Positions 16,865 to 26,939 are shown, counted from the first letter of the stretch. The stretch is 44,919 bases of DNA from Stutzerimonas stutzeri (GCF_000935215.1 NZ_JXXD01000156.1:1-44919), one strand, 5' to 3'. Notes: generated by a model not told the origin, from the sequence alone. Program-made: numbers and translations.

Positions 16865-17193
16865 TGGAAGCGCTGTTCGCAATCACGCTGGGAATCATGA
16901 CGGCCAGTGGCGTCTATCTGCTCCTGCGTGCCCGGATCTTTCCGGTGGTGATGGGGCTGACGCTGATTTCCTATGCGGTCAATCTGTTCATCTTTTCCAT
17001 GGGCCGGCTGGCGACCGGCGTTCCGGCGGTGATAGGCAAGAGCGCGGAGTATGGCGATCCGCTGCCGCAGGCGCTGGTGCTTACGGCCATTGTCATCGGC
17101 TTCGCCATGACCGCCTTCGTGGTGGTGCTGGCGTTGCGCAGCATCGGAGAGCTGCGTACCGATCACGTCGATGGTGAGGAGCCGCGCAAATGA
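16864..17193 (+). CDS. mrpC: Mrp antiporter subunit C
   Basis: A 109-residue NuoK-like subunit with three transmembrane helices (MEALFAITLGIMTASGVYLL, VVMGLTLISYAVNLFIFSMG, ALVLTAIVIGFAMTAFVVVL). The LISYAVNL segment and DPLPQALVLTAIVIG are family signatures. It starts with GTG overlapping the mrpA stop by one base (TAGTG) and ends with ATGA shared with mrpD, so both junctions are translationally coupled. Confidence 0.94.
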   Translation: MEALFAITLGIMTASGVYLLLRARIFPVVMGLTLISYAVNLFIFSMGRLATGVPAVIGKSAEYGDPLPQALVLTAIVIGFAMTAFVVVLALRSIGELRTDHVDGEEPRK

Positions 17194-18689
17194 ATCATGC
17201 GTTGATTCTCCCGCTGCTGCTGCCGTTGTTCATGGGGGCGCTGTTGCTGTTCGCTCATCGCGCCAACAAGTCGACCAAGCGCCTGCTTTCACTGGCGGCA
17301 ACCTGGACCCTGGTCCCGATTGCGATATGGTTGGTGCTGCTTGCCGATGATGGCCAGCTGCGGATCTATGCGCTGGGTAGCTGGCAGCCGCCATTCGGCA
17401 TCATTCTCATGCTGGACCGGTTGAGCGCGCTGATGCTGCTGGTGACGGCGGTGCTGGCTGGTTTCGCAGCGCTTTATGCGTGCCGTGGTGATGATGAGCG
17501 CGGGCCGAACTTTCACGCCCTCTATCAGTTCCAGCTGCTCGGCATCAATGGTGCCTTCCTGACCGGCGACCTGTTCAACCTGTTCGTGTTCTTCGAGATC
17601 CTGTTGATCTCTTCGTATGCCTTGCTGCTGCACGGCCATGGTCAGCGCAGGGTGCGCTCGGGTATGCACTATGTTGTGCTGAATCTGCTCGGCTCCTCGC
17701 TGTTTCTGATCGGCGTGAGCATGCTCTACGGACTGCTGGGCACCCTGAACATGGTCGACATGGCTGCCCGTGTGAGCGCGGCCGATCCGGCCGATGCGCC
17801 GCTGCTGGCGGCCGCCGGGTATCTGCTGCTGGTGGTGTTCGCGCTCAAGGGCGCAATCCTGCCGCTGTACTTCTGGTTGCCGCGGGCTTACGCATCGGCC
17901 ACCGCGCCGGTCGCTGCGCTATTCGCGATCATGACCAAGGTCGGTCTGTACGCGATCATTCGTGTGTTCACCCTGGTCTTCGGCAGCGAAGCGGGCGAGT
18001 TGAGCGGCATGGTCGATGTCTGGCTCTGGCCGCTGGCTCTGCTGACGCTCGGTGCGGCCGTGATAGGCGCATTGGCCGCTCGCAGCCTGCAGGTGCTGCT
18101 GGCCTATCTGGTGGTCGTGTCAGTGGGCACGCTTCTGGCGGGTATTGCGCTCGGCAGCGAGGCCGGGCTTGCTGCGGCACTTTATTACCTGGTCCACAGC
18201 ACGCTGGTTGCGGGCGGCTTGTTCCTGCTCGCCGATCTGATAGCTCGTCAGCGCGGAGACCTGGGGACCGATCTGATTTCGGCGCCTGCGCTGCGTCAGC
18301 CGCTGCTGCTGGGCACGCTGTTCTTCATGGGCGCCATCTCCGTGGCCGGTTTGCCTCCGTTCTCCGGCTTTCTCGGCAAGGTGATGCTGCTGCGCGCCAT
18401 CGAGCTTGGCGCAGACGCTATCGCGCTGTGGGCCGTGGTGCTGGTCGGCGGGCTGGGCATGCTGATTTCACTGAGCCGAGCCGGCAGCCTGGTGTTCTGG
18501 CGTCCCAGTGCCGAGGCGGTGGGGCAGCCTGCCGATGCCATTCGGATTCTGGCGACGGTCGGCCTGCTGCTTGGTAGTGTGATGCTGGTTGTCGCCGCCG
18601 GCCCGCTGCAGGCGTTCGTGCAGGCCACTGCTGCGCAGTTGCTGGATGTTGCGCCTTATCTGCAGATACTTCAGGAAGGTGCGGCATGA
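17190..18689 (+). CDS. mrpD: Mrp antiporter subunit D
   Basis: A 499-residue NuoM/NuoN-like antiporter subunit with about 14 membrane helices. It keeps the glutamate helix LFNLFVFFEILLISSYALLL, the lysine/proline helix ALKGAILPLYFWLPRAYASA and a second lysine in FAIMTKVGLYAIIRVF, which together form the proton path. It overlaps mrpC by ATGA at the start and mrpE by ATGA at the end. Works with MrpA as the second ion-translocating subunit. Confidence 0.94.
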   Translation: MNHALILPLLLPLFMGALLLFAHRANKSTKRLLSLAATWTLVPIAIWLVLLADDGQLRIYALGSWQPPFGIILMLDRLSALMLLVTAVLAGFAALYACRGDDERGPNFHALYQFQLLGINGAFLTGDLFNLFVFFEILLISSYALLLHGHGQRRVRSGMHYVVLNLLGSSLFLIGVSMLYGLLGTLNMVDMAARVSAADPADAPLLAAAGYLLLVVFALKGAILPLYFWLPRAYASATAPVAALFAIMTKVGLYAIIRVFTLVFGSEAGELSGMVDVWLWPLALLTLGAAVIGALAARSLQVLLAYLVVVSVGTLLAGIALGSEAGLAAALYYLVHSTLVAGGLFLLADLIARQRGDLGTDLISAPALRQPLLLGTLFFMGAISVAGLPPFSGFLGKVMLLRAIELGADAIALWAVVLVGGLGMLISLSRAGSLVFWRPSAEAVGQPADAIRILATVGLLLGSVMLVVAAGPLQAFVQATAAQLLDVAPYLQILQEGAA

Positions 18690-19186
18690 AAGCGCGCTGG
18701 TTACCTAATCCCGCCCTGACCTTGATGCTGGCCATTCTCTGGCTGCTGCTCAACAACACGCTCAGCTTCGGGCAGTTCTTGCTCGGTCTGTTTCTTGGTT
18801 GGGCGATTCCACTTCTGGTTCGGGGGTTTCTCATCGAGGTGCCGCGCATACGCAAGCCGCTGCAGCTGTGCGTGTTCTCGCTCAAGGTGCTCTATGACAT
18901 CGTCGTGGCCAATGTGCACGTCGCCAAGCTGGTGCTGGGGCCGAAGAAAAACCTGCGCCCTGCGTTCATCGAGGTGCCCATGGCCATCGAGAACGAGTTC
19001 GTCCTGTCCACCCTGACCAGCATCATCTCGCTGACGCCTGGGACGGTATCTGCCTGTCTGAGTCAGGATCGCCAGATGCTTATGGTGCATGCGCTGGACG
19101 TGCCTGACGTCGATGCGCTGATCGCTGACGTCAAGCGTAACTATGAAGCGCCACTGCTGGAGATCTTCGAATGCTCGCCTACGTGA
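18686..19186 (+). CDS. mrpE: Mrp antiporter subunit E
   Basis: A 166-residue MrpE subunit: two N-terminal hydrophobic helices (LTLMLAILWLLLNNTLSFGQ, GLFLGWAIPLLVRGFL) and a soluble C-terminal domain containing STLTSIISLTPGTVSACLSQ and VHALDVPD, characteristic of the family. It overlaps mrpD by four bases and mrpF by 16. Needed in known systems for complex assembly or full activity. Confidence 0.93.
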   Translation: MKARWLPNPALTLMLAILWLLLNNTLSFGQFLLGLFLGWAIPLLVRGFLIEVPRIRKPLQLCVFSLKVLYDIVVANVHVAKLVLGPKKNLRPAFIEVPMAIENEFVLSTLTSIISLTPGTVSACLSQDRQMLMVHALDVPDVDALIADVKRNYEAPLLEIFECSPT

Positions 19187-19440
19187 TTCCGTTCTGTATG
19201 GCCGTTTTGGGGCTGGCGGCGGTGTTGAATGTCGTTCGTCTGGTCCAGGGGCCGGACATGCCCGACCGAGTGCTCGCGCTCGATACGCTGTACATCAACG
19301 CGCTCGCGCTTATCGTGCTGTTCGGCATCTGGCTCGCCTCCGATCTGTTCTTCGAGGCGGCACTGCTGATTGCCGTGATGGGTTTCGTCAGTACCGTGGC
19401 AGTCGGTAAGCACCTGCTGCACGGCGACATCATTGATTGA
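19171..19440 (+). CDS. mrpF: Mrp antiporter subunit F
   Basis: An 89-residue three-helix subunit with the family hallmark VRLVQGPDMPDRVLALDTLY near residues 23-42. Its start lies within mrpE (16-bp overlap), and it ends 10 bp before the mrpG start. In related complexes MrpF helps form the Na+ path and is related to bile-acid transport proteins. Confidence 0.93.
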   Translation: MLAYVIPFCMAVLGLAAVLNVVRLVQGPDMPDRVLALDTLYINALALIVLFGIWLASDLFFEAALLIAVMGFVSTVAVGKHLLHGDIID

Positions 19441-19450
19441 GGGAAACGAC

Positions 19451-19780
19451 ATGCCATTCTGGATCGAAGTGCTGGTAAGCGTGTTCCTTATTATCGGCAG
19501 TCTGTTCGCGCTGATCGGTGCGATCGGCCTCTACCGGCTGCCGGATTTCTACACGCGCCTGCATGGCCCGACCAAGGCGACGACGCTGGGTGTTGGCGGT
19601 ATCGTGATCGCGTCGATGATCTTCTTCAGCAGCCAGAACGATGGCTTGAGTCTGCACGAGCTGCTGATCACGCTGTTTCTCTTCCTTACTGCGCCGGTCA
19701 GTGCGCACATGCTGGCCAAGGCTGCAATGCAGCAGAAACTGCCAGCTGTCGAACAAACGCGGGGTCAGCCCTGGGATTGA
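19451..19780 (+). CDS. mrpG: Mrp antiporter subunit G
   Basis: A 109-residue three-helix subunit (family PhaG/MnhG): IEVLVSVFLIIGSLFALIGA, then the conserved GLYRLPDFYTRLHGPTKATT, then LHELLITLFLFLTAPVSAHM. The ATG at 19451 is preferred over an upstream TTG because GAGGGAA lies about 8 bases before it. It ends the operon, convergent with glnD. Confidence 0.93.
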   Translation: MPFWIEVLVSVFLIIGSLFALIGAIGLYRLPDFYTRLHGPTKATTLGVGGIVIASMIFFSSQNDGLSLHELLITLFLFLTAPVSAHMLAKAAMQQKLPAVEQTRGQPWD

Positions 19781-19826
19781 GCCTGCCTCCTACCTGTCTT
19801 GCAGCGCCAGGTAGGTGAGCAGGCGA
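19781..19826. other. Imperfect hairpin between convergent mrpG and glnD
   Basis: GCCTGC..CTACCTG (19781-19796) pairs with CAGGTAG..GCAGGC (19808-19824) with small internal bulges. No U tract follows on either strand, so if it terminates it is not a classical intrinsic terminator. It is the only structure seen in the 53-bp gap. Confidence 0.4.
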
Positions 19827-19833
19827 GGCCATT

Positions 19834-22536
19834 TCAGATCAGGATGCTGCTCGGTGAGGGTTGCTGTTCGTTCTCCTGCTGCAGCTCCTTGACGAGCGCC
19901 TGCTGCAGGCGCAGGCAGAACTGCGGGTCGGACAGCGGCTGGTTGTCTGCGTCGGTGACGAAGAATACGTCCTCCACGCGTTCGCCCAAGGTCGCGATCT
20001 TGGCGTTCTGCACCGATAGATCGAAATCGAGGAACAACTGGCCCACACGCGCCAACAGGCCGGGCCGGTCCGGTGCAATGATTTCCAGAATGGTCTGCGG
20101 TCGCTGTGTGTCGTTGTGGATGGTGACCTGCGGCGGGAAGGCGAAGTGTTTGAGTTGCCGTGGGACACGGCGCTGGATGATGGTCAGGTAGTCGTCCGGG
20201 TTGCGCAGGGCGGCGATCAGGCCGCTGCGAATCTCCTCGATCCGCTTCGGATTATTGCCGATCGGGCTGCCGTCGGCGTCCAGCACGATGTAGGTGTCCA
20301 GCGTGAACTGGCTGCTCGACGTCAGAATGCGTGCGTCATGGATGTTCAGGTTGAGCTGATCCATGGCCGCCACGGTTACCGCGAAGAAGTCATGCTGGTC
20401 TGGCGCGTAGATGAATATTTGCGTGCCTCCCTCAAACTCCCGCTGCGTGGTTTCCTTGATCAGCACCAGCGGCCCACCGTTGGCCGGGTGCTCGATGATC
20501 GCGTCGGTATGCCAGGCCACATCGGTGGCGGTGTGCCGGAGGAAATAGTCGTCGCCCAGCTGTGACCAGAGCTGCTCGGCGTCATCCGGATCGGTGCCCT
20601 GGCGCACCAGGTCATCCAGCGCAGCGCGTTGGGTCTGGCGGATTTGCTCTTCGCGCCCCAGCGGGTTTTCCAGCCCGCGTTTCAAGGCCCGCTTTGTTTC
20701 GGTATAGAGCTGACGCAGCAGGCTCGCGCGCCAGGAATTCCACAGGGTCGGGTTGGTGGCGTTGATGTCGGCCACGGTCAGGACGTAGAGATAGTCCAGG
20801 TGCGTCTCGTCGCCGACCAGTTGGGCGAAATCATTGATCACCTGCGGATCGGACAGATCCTTGCGCTGCGCTGTGGTGGACATGACCAGATGGTTTTCCA
20901 CCAGCCAGACCACCAGTCGGGTATCCCACGCCGGCAGCTTGTGACGACTGCAGAATTGCTCGGCATCCACCGCGCCGAGTTCCGAATGGTCGCCGCCACG
21001 GCCCTTGGCAATGTCGTGATAGAGCCCGGCAATGTAGATCAGCTCTGGTTTGGGCAGCCTTTCGACCAGCTTGCTGGCCAGCGGATATTTCTCGGCGACG
21101 CCCGGCTTGGTCAGCTTGCGCAGGTACTTGATGACATTCAGCGTGTGCGCGTCGACGGTGTAGATGTGGAACAGGTCGTGCTGCATTTGCCCGACGATGT
21201 GGCCGAACTCCGGCAGATAGCGGCCCAGGATGCCGTAGCGGTTCATTCGGCGAAGGTTGCGGTGAATACCTTCCTTGCACTTGAACAGCTCGATGAACAG
21301 GCTGGTGTTGCGCAGATCCTGGCGAAAGATGTCATCGATCAGGTAACGGTGATCGCGGAGCAGGCGAATGGTGTCCGAGCGAACGCCCTGGATGTCGGGA
21401 TGCTGGGCGAGCAGCACGAAGGTTTCCAGGATCGCGAAAGGGGTGCGTTTGAAGATAGCTGCGTTGCTCACCTCAAGGTAGCCGTCGCGTACCTGAAATC
21501 GGCTGTTTAGTGGCACGATCGGGCCTGACTCGCCTTCCCAGAGAATCACTTCGGCGAAGTGCTGACCGACAAGATCGCTGAGTTCGGCAATGCTCATGAC
21601 GATCCGGTAGTACTTCTGCATGAAGCGTTCGATGGCCAGCTTGGCATCATTGTCTTCATAGCCCAGCAGCGCGGCCAAACTGCGCTGATGGTCAAACAGC
21701 AGGCGATCCTCGGCGCGACCGGCAAGCATGTGCAGGCCGTAGCGCACCTTCCAGAGAAACTCCTGGGCGGCGGTCAGCAGGCTGTGTTCACCCTCGGTAA
21801 GAAAGCCCTGATCGACCATCGCCTGCAGATTGAGCGTGCCGAACTCGCGACGGGCGATCCAGAGGATGGTCTGGATGTCGCGCAGGCCGCCGGGGGAGCC
21901 TTTGACATTGGGCTCCAGGTTGTACTCGGTGTTGTTGTACTTGGCGTGTCGTGCGCGCTGCTCGTTGCGCTTGGCGAGGAAGAATTCCTTGCTAGGCCAC
22001 ATCTGTTGGGTGCTGGTGACCCGCAGCATCGCTTGGCGCAGGCGCTCCGGGCCGGCGATCGTCCGGCTTTCCATGAGGTTGGTGATGACCGTGAGATCGG
22101 CGCGCGCTTCGTCGGCGCATTCGGCAACGGAGCGCACGGCCTGCCCGACTTCCAGGCCGATATCCCAGAGCAGGGTCAGAAAGCCCTCGATCGAGTCGCG
22201 AAAGATTTCCTGGTCGTTGGCGTCGAGCAGAATGAGCAGGTCGATATCGGAGTAGGGGTGCAGTTCACCTCGGCCGTAGCCACCCACGGCGACGAGCGCG
22301 ATATCTGCGCCATTGTTCCAGTCGAAGCGATCCCAGGCCGAGCGCAGAATCTGATCGACGAACCAGGCGCGATCCTGAATCAGGCGACGGATGTCCCGAC
22401 CTGCCTTGAACCGCTCGTCCAGTACCTGCCGCGCCTGGCGTATGGCCTTCTTGTACGCAGCGATGGGGCTGGCCTTCAGAGCCAGCTCCGCCTGAAACTG
22501 GCTGCGGTCAAACAGCTCCGGGTCAACCTGGGGCAT
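19834..22536 (-). CDS. glnD: Bifunctional [protein-PII] uridylyltransferase/uridylyl-removing enzyme
   Basis: A 900-residue nitrogen sensor that uridylylates PII (GlnB/GlnK) when glutamine is low and de-uridylylates it when glutamine is high, and so sets NtrB/NtrC and glutamine synthetase activity. The nucleotidyltransferase motif GGYGRGEL is at 85-92 with SDID at 96-99. The HD hydrolase motif is at about 507-508 ([17 protein letters not shown]). Two ACT domains lie at the C-terminus ([20 protein letters not shown] and [18 protein letters not shown]). Length is standard. GGGAGGA precedes the ATG. It lies 31 bp downstream of map in a two-gene unit. In many pseudomonads dap genes follow it, but here the mrp operon does. 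Confidence 0.97.
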   Translation of the reverse strand: MPQVDPELFDRSQFQAELALKASPIAAYKKAIRQARQVLDERFKAGRDIRRLIQDRAWFVDQILRSAWDRFDWNNGADIALVAVGGYGRGELHPYSDIDLLILLDANDQEIFRDSIEGFLTLLWDIGLEVGQAVRSVAECADEARADLTVITNLMESRTIAGPERLRQAMLRVTSTQQMWPSKEFFLAKRNEQRARHAKYNNTEYNLEPNVKGSPGGLRDIQTILWIARREFGTLNLQAMVDQGFLTEGEHSLLTAAQEFLWKVRYGLHMLAGRAEDRLLFDHQRSLAALLGYEDNDAKLAIERFMQKYYRIVMSIAELSDLVGQHFAEVILWEGESGPIVPLNSRFQVRDGYLEVSNAAIFKRTPFAILETFVLLAQHPDIQGVRSDTIRLLRDHRYLIDDIFRQDLRNTSLFIELFKCKEGIHRNLRRMNRYGILGRYLPEFGHIVGQMQHDLFHIYTVDAHTLNVIKYLRKLTKPGVAEKYPLASKLVERLPKPELIYIAGLYHDIAKGRGGDHSELGAVDAEQFCSRHKLPAWDTRLVVWLVENHLVMSTTAQRKDLSDPQVINDFAQLVGDETHLDYLYVLTVADINATNPTLWNSWRASLLRQLYTETKRALKRGLENPLGREEQIRQTQRAALDDLVRQGTDPDDAEQLWSQLGDDYFLRHTATDVAWHTDAIIEHPANGGPLVLIKETTQREFEGGTQIFIYAPDQHDFFAVTVAAMDQLNLNIHDARILTSSSQFTLDTYIVLDADGSPIGNNPKRIEEIRSGLIAALRNPDDYLTIIQRRVPRQLKHFAFPPQVTIHNDTQRPQTILEIIAPDRPGLLARVGQLFLDFDLSVQNAKIATLGERVEDVFFVTDADNQPLSDPQFCLRLQQALVKELQQENEQQPSPSSILI

Positions 22537-22567
22537 GCGAACGTCCTCCCGTGGGGGCTGTGAAATC

Positions 22568-23350
22568 TCAGGCAGGGGTGCGAGCGATGGTGTCGTCGCT
22601 GCGCAGAGTGAAGATCTCGTAGCCGTCAGCGGTCACCAGGATGGTGTGTTCCCATTGCGCCGACAGCTTGCGATCCTTGGTGATCGCGGTCCAGCCATCG
22701 CCAAGCAGGCGGGTTTCCGAGCGACCCTGGTTGATCATCGGCTCGATGGTGAAGGTCATGCCTTCCTTGAGCTCCATGCCGGTGCCGGCACGGCCGTAAT
22801 GCAGAACCTGCGGCTCCTCATGGAAGACCTTGCCGATGCCGTGGCCACAGTATTCGCGGACCACGGAGAACCCATTCTTCTCGGCATGTTTCTGGATGAC
22901 TTCACCGATGTCCCCGAGTCGTGCGCCCGGGCGAACCAGCTCGATGCCTTTATAGAGGCATTCCTGAGTGACCTGGCAGAGGCGATCGGCCCACTCGGGC
23001 ACCTTGCCGACCAAGAACATCTTGCTGGTGTCGCCGTGATAGCCGTCCTTGATCACAGTGATATCGATGTTGAGGATGTCGCCGTCTTTCAGCGGCTTGT
23101 CGTTCGGGATGCCGTGGCAGACAACATGGTTGATCGAGGTGCAGATCGATTTGGGAAAGCCCTTGTAGTTCAGCGGAGCGGGAATGGCCTGCTGAACGTT
23201 GACGATATGCTCGTGGCAAAGGCGGTCGAGTTCCTCGGTAGTGACGCCTGGCTTGACGTGCTCGCCGATCATCTCGAGAACTTCGGCGGCGAGGCGCCCG
23301 GCAATGCGCATCTTCTCGATATCTTCGGGCGTCTTGATGGTGACAGTCAT
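22568..23350 (-). CDS. map: Methionine aminopeptidase, type I
   Basis: A 260-residue dinuclear-metal enzyme that removes N-terminal methionine from nascent proteins. All metal/catalytic residues are visible: H79, D96, D107, H170, E203 and E234 ([49 protein letters not shown]). The start complementary to 23348-23350 gives the standard N-terminus [15 protein letters not shown] and has AAGAGG upstream; a longer frame would add 32 residues of unrelated sequence. It is divergent from rpsB across 286 bp, the conserved arrangement, and leads the map-glnD unit. Confidence 0.97.
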   Translation of the reverse strand: MTVTIKTPEDIEKMRIAGRLAAEVLEMIGEHVKPGVTTEELDRLCHEHIVNVQQAIPAPLNYKGFPKSICTSINHVVCHGIPNDKPLKDGDILNIDITVIKDGYHGDTSKMFLVGKVPEWADRLCQVTQECLYKGIELVRPGARLGDIGEVIQKHAEKNGFSVVREYCGHGIGKVFHEEPQVLHYGRAGTGMELKEGMTFTIEPMINQGRSETRLLGDGWTAITKDRKLSAQWEHTILVTADGYEIFTLRSDDTIARTPA

Positions 23351-23500
23351 GCAAAACCTCTTGTATGCCCGCAGGCGAAGGCAATAACGGAAAGTCGCGA
23401 TGATAAACCAAAGCGCCTGCGGCCTGCAGGTCAGGGCTGATTGCACCGCTGAGCCTGTTGTAGAGAGTTCAAAGCAGTAGCCTCTCGATGGTCGTTGTGC

Positions 23501-23506
23501 TATAAA
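23501..23506 (+). promoter_or_regulatory. -10 element of the rpsB promoter with GC-rich discriminator
   Basis: TATAAA is followed by ACGCGCCGC, a GC-rich discriminator typical of stringently controlled ribosomal promoters. The -35 region is weak by eye. It gives a leader of about 125 nt before rpsB. Confidence 0.55.
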
Positions 23507-23511
23507 ACGCG

Positions 23512-23636
23512 CCGCTCAGCGGGTAGACCCCGTCGAGCCTAACCCCACACACGTGTCGACACGGTATCCTGGGTGCTCGCAAGAGTTGGATATCGGGACG
23601 CGTGGAGGCCTAACCCGACTTATTCGAGGACTGATC
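23512..23636 (+). promoter_or_regulatory. Structured rpsB 5' leader (candidate S2 autoregulatory RNA)
   Basis: The leader contains the perfect 12-bp palindrome CGTGTCGACACG (23552-23563). The octamer CCTAACCC occurs twice (23538-23545 and 23609-23616), and a stem TCGGG (23593-23597) / CCCGA (23614-23618) lies just before GAGGA. In gammaproteobacteria the rpsB leader is known to mediate S2 repression of rpsB-tsf; equivalence here rests on position and structure. Confidence 0.55.
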
Positions 23637-24377
23637 ATGTCTCAAGTCACTATGCGCGATATGCTGAAGGCCGGTGTGCACTTCGGCCACCAGACCCGTT
23701 ACTGGAATCCGAAAATGGATAAATACATTTTCGGCGCGCGCAACAAGATCCATATCATCAACCTGGAAAAAACCCTGCCGATGTTCAACGACGCGCTGCG
23801 TTTCGTTGAGAAGCTGGCTGCAGGCAAGAACAAGATTCTGTTCGTTGGCACCAAGCGTTCCGCCGGCAAGATCGTTCGCGAAGAAGCTGCTCGTTGTGGC
23901 TCGCCGTACGTCGATCATCGCTGGTTGGGTGGCATGCTGACCAACTACAAGACCATCCGCGCCTCCATCAAGCGTCTGCGTGAGCTGGAAGGGCAGTCCC
24001 AGGACGGTACTTTCGAGAAGCTGACCAAGAAAGAAGCTCTGATGCGTACCCGTGATCTCGAGAAGCTCGAGCGCAGCCTGGGTGGTATCAAGGATATGGG
24101 CGGCCTGCCGGACGCCATGTTCGTCGTCGACGTCGATCACGAGCGCATCGCTATCTCCGAAGCCAACAAGCTGGGTATCCCGGTCATCGGCATCGTCGAT
24201 ACCAACAGCAGCCCGGAAGGCGTTGACTACATCATTCCCGGTAATGATGACGCCATCCGTGCCGTGCAACTCTACCTCGGCTCCATGGCTGACGCTGTTC
24301 TGCGCGGTCGCCAGAACGGTGCCGGTGGCGCTGACGAGTTCGTCGAGGAAGTTGCTTCCGAAGCGGCTCAGGGCTGA
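23637..24377 (+). CDS. rpsB: 30S ribosomal protein S2
   Basis: A 246-residue uS2 protein, starting [20 protein letters not shown] and carrying the family stretches [41 protein letters not shown] and the conserved [25 protein letters not shown] lies 9 bases before the ATG at 23637; an upstream in-frame start belongs to the leader and is not used. S2 is among the last proteins assembled into the 30S subunit and in relatives represses its own operon. It is followed by a hairpin terminator and then tsf. Confidence 0.98.
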   Translation: MSQVTMRDMLKAGVHFGHQTRYWNPKMDKYIFGARNKIHIINLEKTLPMFNDALRFVEKLAAGKNKILFVGTKRSAGKIVREEAARCGSPYVDHRWLGGMLTNYKTIRASIKRLRELEGQSQDGTFEKLTKKEALMRTRDLEKLERSLGGIKDMGGLPDAMFVVDVDHERIAISEANKLGIPVIGIVDTNSSPEGVDYIIPGNDDAIRAVQLYLGSMADAVLRGRQNGAGGADEFVEEVASEAAQG

Positions 24378-24410
24378 GTGCGGCGCACTGCAGCGTGACA
24401 CCCGATGAAC

Positions 24411-24435
24411 AAAAAGGGGGCTAGGCCCCCTTTTT
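24411..24435 (+). terminator. Terminator/attenuator between rpsB and tsf
   Basis: AAAAAGGGGGC-TAG-GCCCCCTTTTT is an 11-bp stem with a three-base loop, ending in a U tract. Located 33 bp after the rpsB stop and 70 bp before tsf, it probably lowers tsf expression relative to rpsB rather than separating them fully. Confidence 0.88.
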
Positions 24436-24504
24436 GTCTCTTGCGAATTGATCACCCGTGTATTGGGTGAGTGGTTTAGAAACCAAATCGAGAGGATTCC
24501 CAAC

Positions 24505-25368
24505 ATGGCAGAAATCACTGCAGCCTTGGTCAAAGAACTGCGCGAGCGTACCGGTCAGGGCATGATGGAGTGCAAGAAGGCTCTGGTCGCCGCTGGTGGT
24601 GACATCGAAAAGGCGATTGACGACATGCGTGCCTCGGGCGCCATCAAGGCCGCCAAGAAGTCGGGCAACATCGCTGCCGAGGGCTCGATCGCCGTTCGCG
24701 TCGAGGGTGGCCGTGGTCTGATCATCGAAGTCAACTCGCAGACTGACTTCCTGGCTCTGCAGGATGACTTCAAGGCGTTCGTCAAGGAAAGCCTGGACGA
24801 GGCCTTCGAGCAGAAGCTGGCCGATGTGGCCCCGCTGATCGCTTCTCGTGAATCCGCGCGCGAAGCGCTGGTCGCCAAGTGCGGCGAGAACGTCAACATA
24901 CGTCGCCTGACCGCAGTGGAAGGTGAAGTGGTTGGTGCTTATCTGCACGGTCACCGCATCGGTGTGCTGGTCACCCTGAAGGGTGGCGATGCCGAGCTGG
25001 CCAAGGATATCGCCATGCACGTGGCTGCCAGCAATCCTGCGGTTCTGAGCCCGGCTGATGTTTCCGAAGAGCTGGTTGCCAAGGAAAAGGAAATCTTCCT
25101 GCAGCTCAATGCCGACAAGATCGCCGGCAAGCCGGAAAACATCGTCGAGAACATGGTCAAGGGCCGTATCAACAAGTTCCTGGCCGAAGCCAGCCTGGTT
25201 GAGCAGGCGTTCGTCAAGAACCCGGAAATCAAGGTTGGTGAGCTGGCCAAGAAAGCTGGTGCCGAAATCGTATCCTTTGTTCGCTACGAAGTAGGCGAGG
25301 GCATCGAGAAGGCCGAAGTCGACTTTGCTGCCGAAGTTGCTGCTCAGGTCGCTGCGACCAAGAAATAA
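24505..25368 (+). CDS. tsf: Elongation factor Ts
   Basis: A 287-residue nucleotide-exchange factor that recycles EF-Tu. The N-terminal UBA-like module [20 protein letters not shown] with MECKKAL is diagnostic. It is followed by the core ([29 protein letters not shown]) and the C-terminal module ([19 protein letters not shown]). GAGAGGA precedes the ATG at 24505. It lies downstream of rpsB past an attenuator-like hairpin and ends at another hairpin before pyrH. Confidence 0.98.
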   Translation: MAEITAALVKELRERTGQGMMECKKALVAAGGDIEKAIDDMRASGAIKAAKKSGNIAAEGSIAVRVEGGRGLIIEVNSQTDFLALQDDFKAFVKESLDEAFEQKLADVAPLIASRESAREALVAKCGENVNIRRLTAVEGEVVGAYLHGHRIGVLVTLKGGDAELAKDIAMHVAASNPAVLSPADVSEELVAKEKEIFLQLNADKIAGKPENIVENMVKGRINKFLAEASLVEQAFVKNPEIKVGELAKKAGAEIVSFVRYEVGEGIEKAEVDFAAEVAAQVAATKK

Positions 25369-25388
25369 GGCCGCTTCGGTGGTTCTGG

Positions 25389-25424
25389 CAAAGAGGCTGC
25401 CCGCTCACGCGCGCGGCCTCTTTG
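25389..25424 (+). terminator. Hairpin terminator after tsf
   Basis: CAAAGAGGC (25389-25397) pairs with GCCTCTTTG (25416-25424) around a GC-rich loop. The U residues are part of the stem, and TCG follows, so strength is moderate. Confidence 0.65.
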
Positions 25425-25568
25425 TCGAATTGGGCAGCGGAATTGTTTTTTTGTCACGATATAGTCATCGCCTGGCACCAACCCCCGGTTGAGCTGTCAA
25501 AGCGCAGATATTTTTTGGTCTGAGTCATTCAGACTTGATCACAGCACGCCGCAGGAGATAACACGCCA

Positions 25569-26312
25569 ATGGCTCAGCAGATGAGTGCACGCAATCCTCG
25601 CTATAAACGCATTCTGCTCAAATTGAGCGGCGAGGCCCTGATGGGCTCCGAAGACTTTGGCATAGATCCCAAGGTCCTTGACCGTATGGCTCTGGAAGTC
25701 GGCCAGTTGGTGGGCATCGGCGTCGAGGTCGGACTGGTCATCGGTGGTGGCAACCTCTTTCGTGGTGCTGCGCTCTCGGCGGCCGGTATGGATCGCGTCA
25801 CCGGCGACCATATGGGTATGCTGGCCACTGTGATGAACGCGCTGGCCATGCGCGACGCGCTTGAGCGTTCGAACATCCCGGCGCTGGTCATGTCTGCCAT
25901 TTCCATGGTCGGTGTGACTGATCACTATGACCGTCGCAAGGCGATGCGTCATTTGAAGACCGGCGAGGTGGTTATTTTCTCCGCCGGTACCGGCAACCCA
26001 TTCTTCACCACCGACTCGGCCGCCTGTCTGCGTGCGATCGAGATCCAGGCGGATGTCGTGCTCAAGGCCACCAAGGTCGATGGTGTTTACACCGCAGATC
26101 CGTTCAAGGATCCGAATGCGGAGAAATTTGCCGAGCTCACGTACGACGAAGTGCTGGATCGCAAGCTTGGCGTGATGGATCTGACAGCCATCTGTCTGTG
26201 CCGTGACCACAACATGCCGCTGCGGGTCTTCAACATGAACAAGCCCGGCGCCCTGCTCAACATCGTGCTAGGTGGCGCTGAAGGAACCCTGATCGAGGAA
26301 TCGAAAGAATGA
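25569..26312 (+). CDS. pyrH: Uridylate kinase (UMP kinase)
   Basis: A 247-residue amino-acid-kinase-fold UMP kinase making UDP from UMP. It shows [41 protein letters not shown], the [16 protein letters not shown] loop and [16 protein letters not shown]. Length is standard. GCAGGAG lies before the ATG. It overlaps frr by ATGA. A short hairpin GTCTGA/TCAGAC (25518-25534) lies in its leader. Confidence 0.98.
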   Translation: MAQQMSARNPRYKRILLKLSGEALMGSEDFGIDPKVLDRMALEVGQLVGIGVEVGLVIGGGNLFRGAALSAAGMDRVTGDHMGMLATVMNALAMRDALERSNIPALVMSAISMVGVTDHYDRRKAMRHLKTGEVVIFSAGTGNPFFTTDSAACLRAIEIQADVVLKATKVDGVYTADPFKDPNAEKFAELTYDEVLDRKLGVMDLTAICLCRDHNMPLRVFNMNKPGALLNIVLGGAEGTLIEESKE

Positions 26313-26866
26313 TCAACGAGATCAAGCAAGACGCGCAGGAGCGCATGAAGAAAACCCTGGAATCGCTGGACCATGCATTCGCCAAGATCCGTACCGGCCG
26401 TGCGCATCCCAGTATTCTCGATAGCGTTATGGTCTCCTATTACGGTTCCGACACTCCGCTGCGTCAGGTTGCCAACGTAATCGCCGAAGACTCCCGCACT
26501 CTGGCATTGACAGTGTTCGACAAGAGCATGATCCAGGCGGTAGAGAAGGCGATCATGACCTCGGACCTGGGGCTGAATCCGGCCACCGCTGGCACCACGA
26601 TTCGTGTGCCGATGCCCGCGCTGACCGAGGAGACCCGCAAGGGCTACACCAAGCAGGCCCGCGCAGAGGCCGAGAACGCCCGAGTCGCAGTGCGCAACAT
26701 CCGCCGTGATGCGATCGCGCAGCTGAAGGACCTGGTCAAGGAAAAGGAAATCAGTGAGGACGAGGAACGTCGTGGCCAGGATGACGTCCAGAAGCTAACC
26801 GACAAGTACGTTGCCGAGATCGACAAGGCCCTCGAAGCCAAAGAAGGCGACCTGATGGCCGTATAA
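26309..26866 (+). CDS. frr: Ribosome recycling factor
   Basis: A 185-residue two-domain factor that splits post-termination ribosomes with EF-G. It shows [58 protein letters not shown] and the basic three-helix segment [20 protein letters not shown]. Starts inside the pyrH stop (ATGA overlap), so translation is coupled. Confidence 0.98.
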   Translation: MINEIKQDAQERMKKTLESLDHAFAKIRTGRAHPSILDSVMVSYYGSDTPLRQVANVIAEDSRTLALTVFDKSMIQAVEKAIMTSDLGLNPATAGTTIRVPMPALTEETRKGYTKQARAEAENARVAVRNIRRDAIAQLKDLVKEKEISEDEERRGQDDVQKLTDKYVAEIDKALEAKEGDLMAV

Positions 26867-26939
26867 GGCCGGCATCGAATCGCTGCTGTCGTGTCCTGAA
26901 TCGGGGGGCCGGTTCGTGATGCGACAGTGCAGATGCCCC

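Noticed and set aside
20629-22563. Two long plus-strand open frames (293 and 334 codons) opposite glnD
   Set aside because: These are antisense shadows of glnD codons; compositions are low-complexity and no family is recognised.
23350-23446. N-terminal extension of map by 32 residues
   Set aside because: The extension lies in the divergent promoter region, while the internal ATG has a good ribosome-binding site and the canonical N-terminus.
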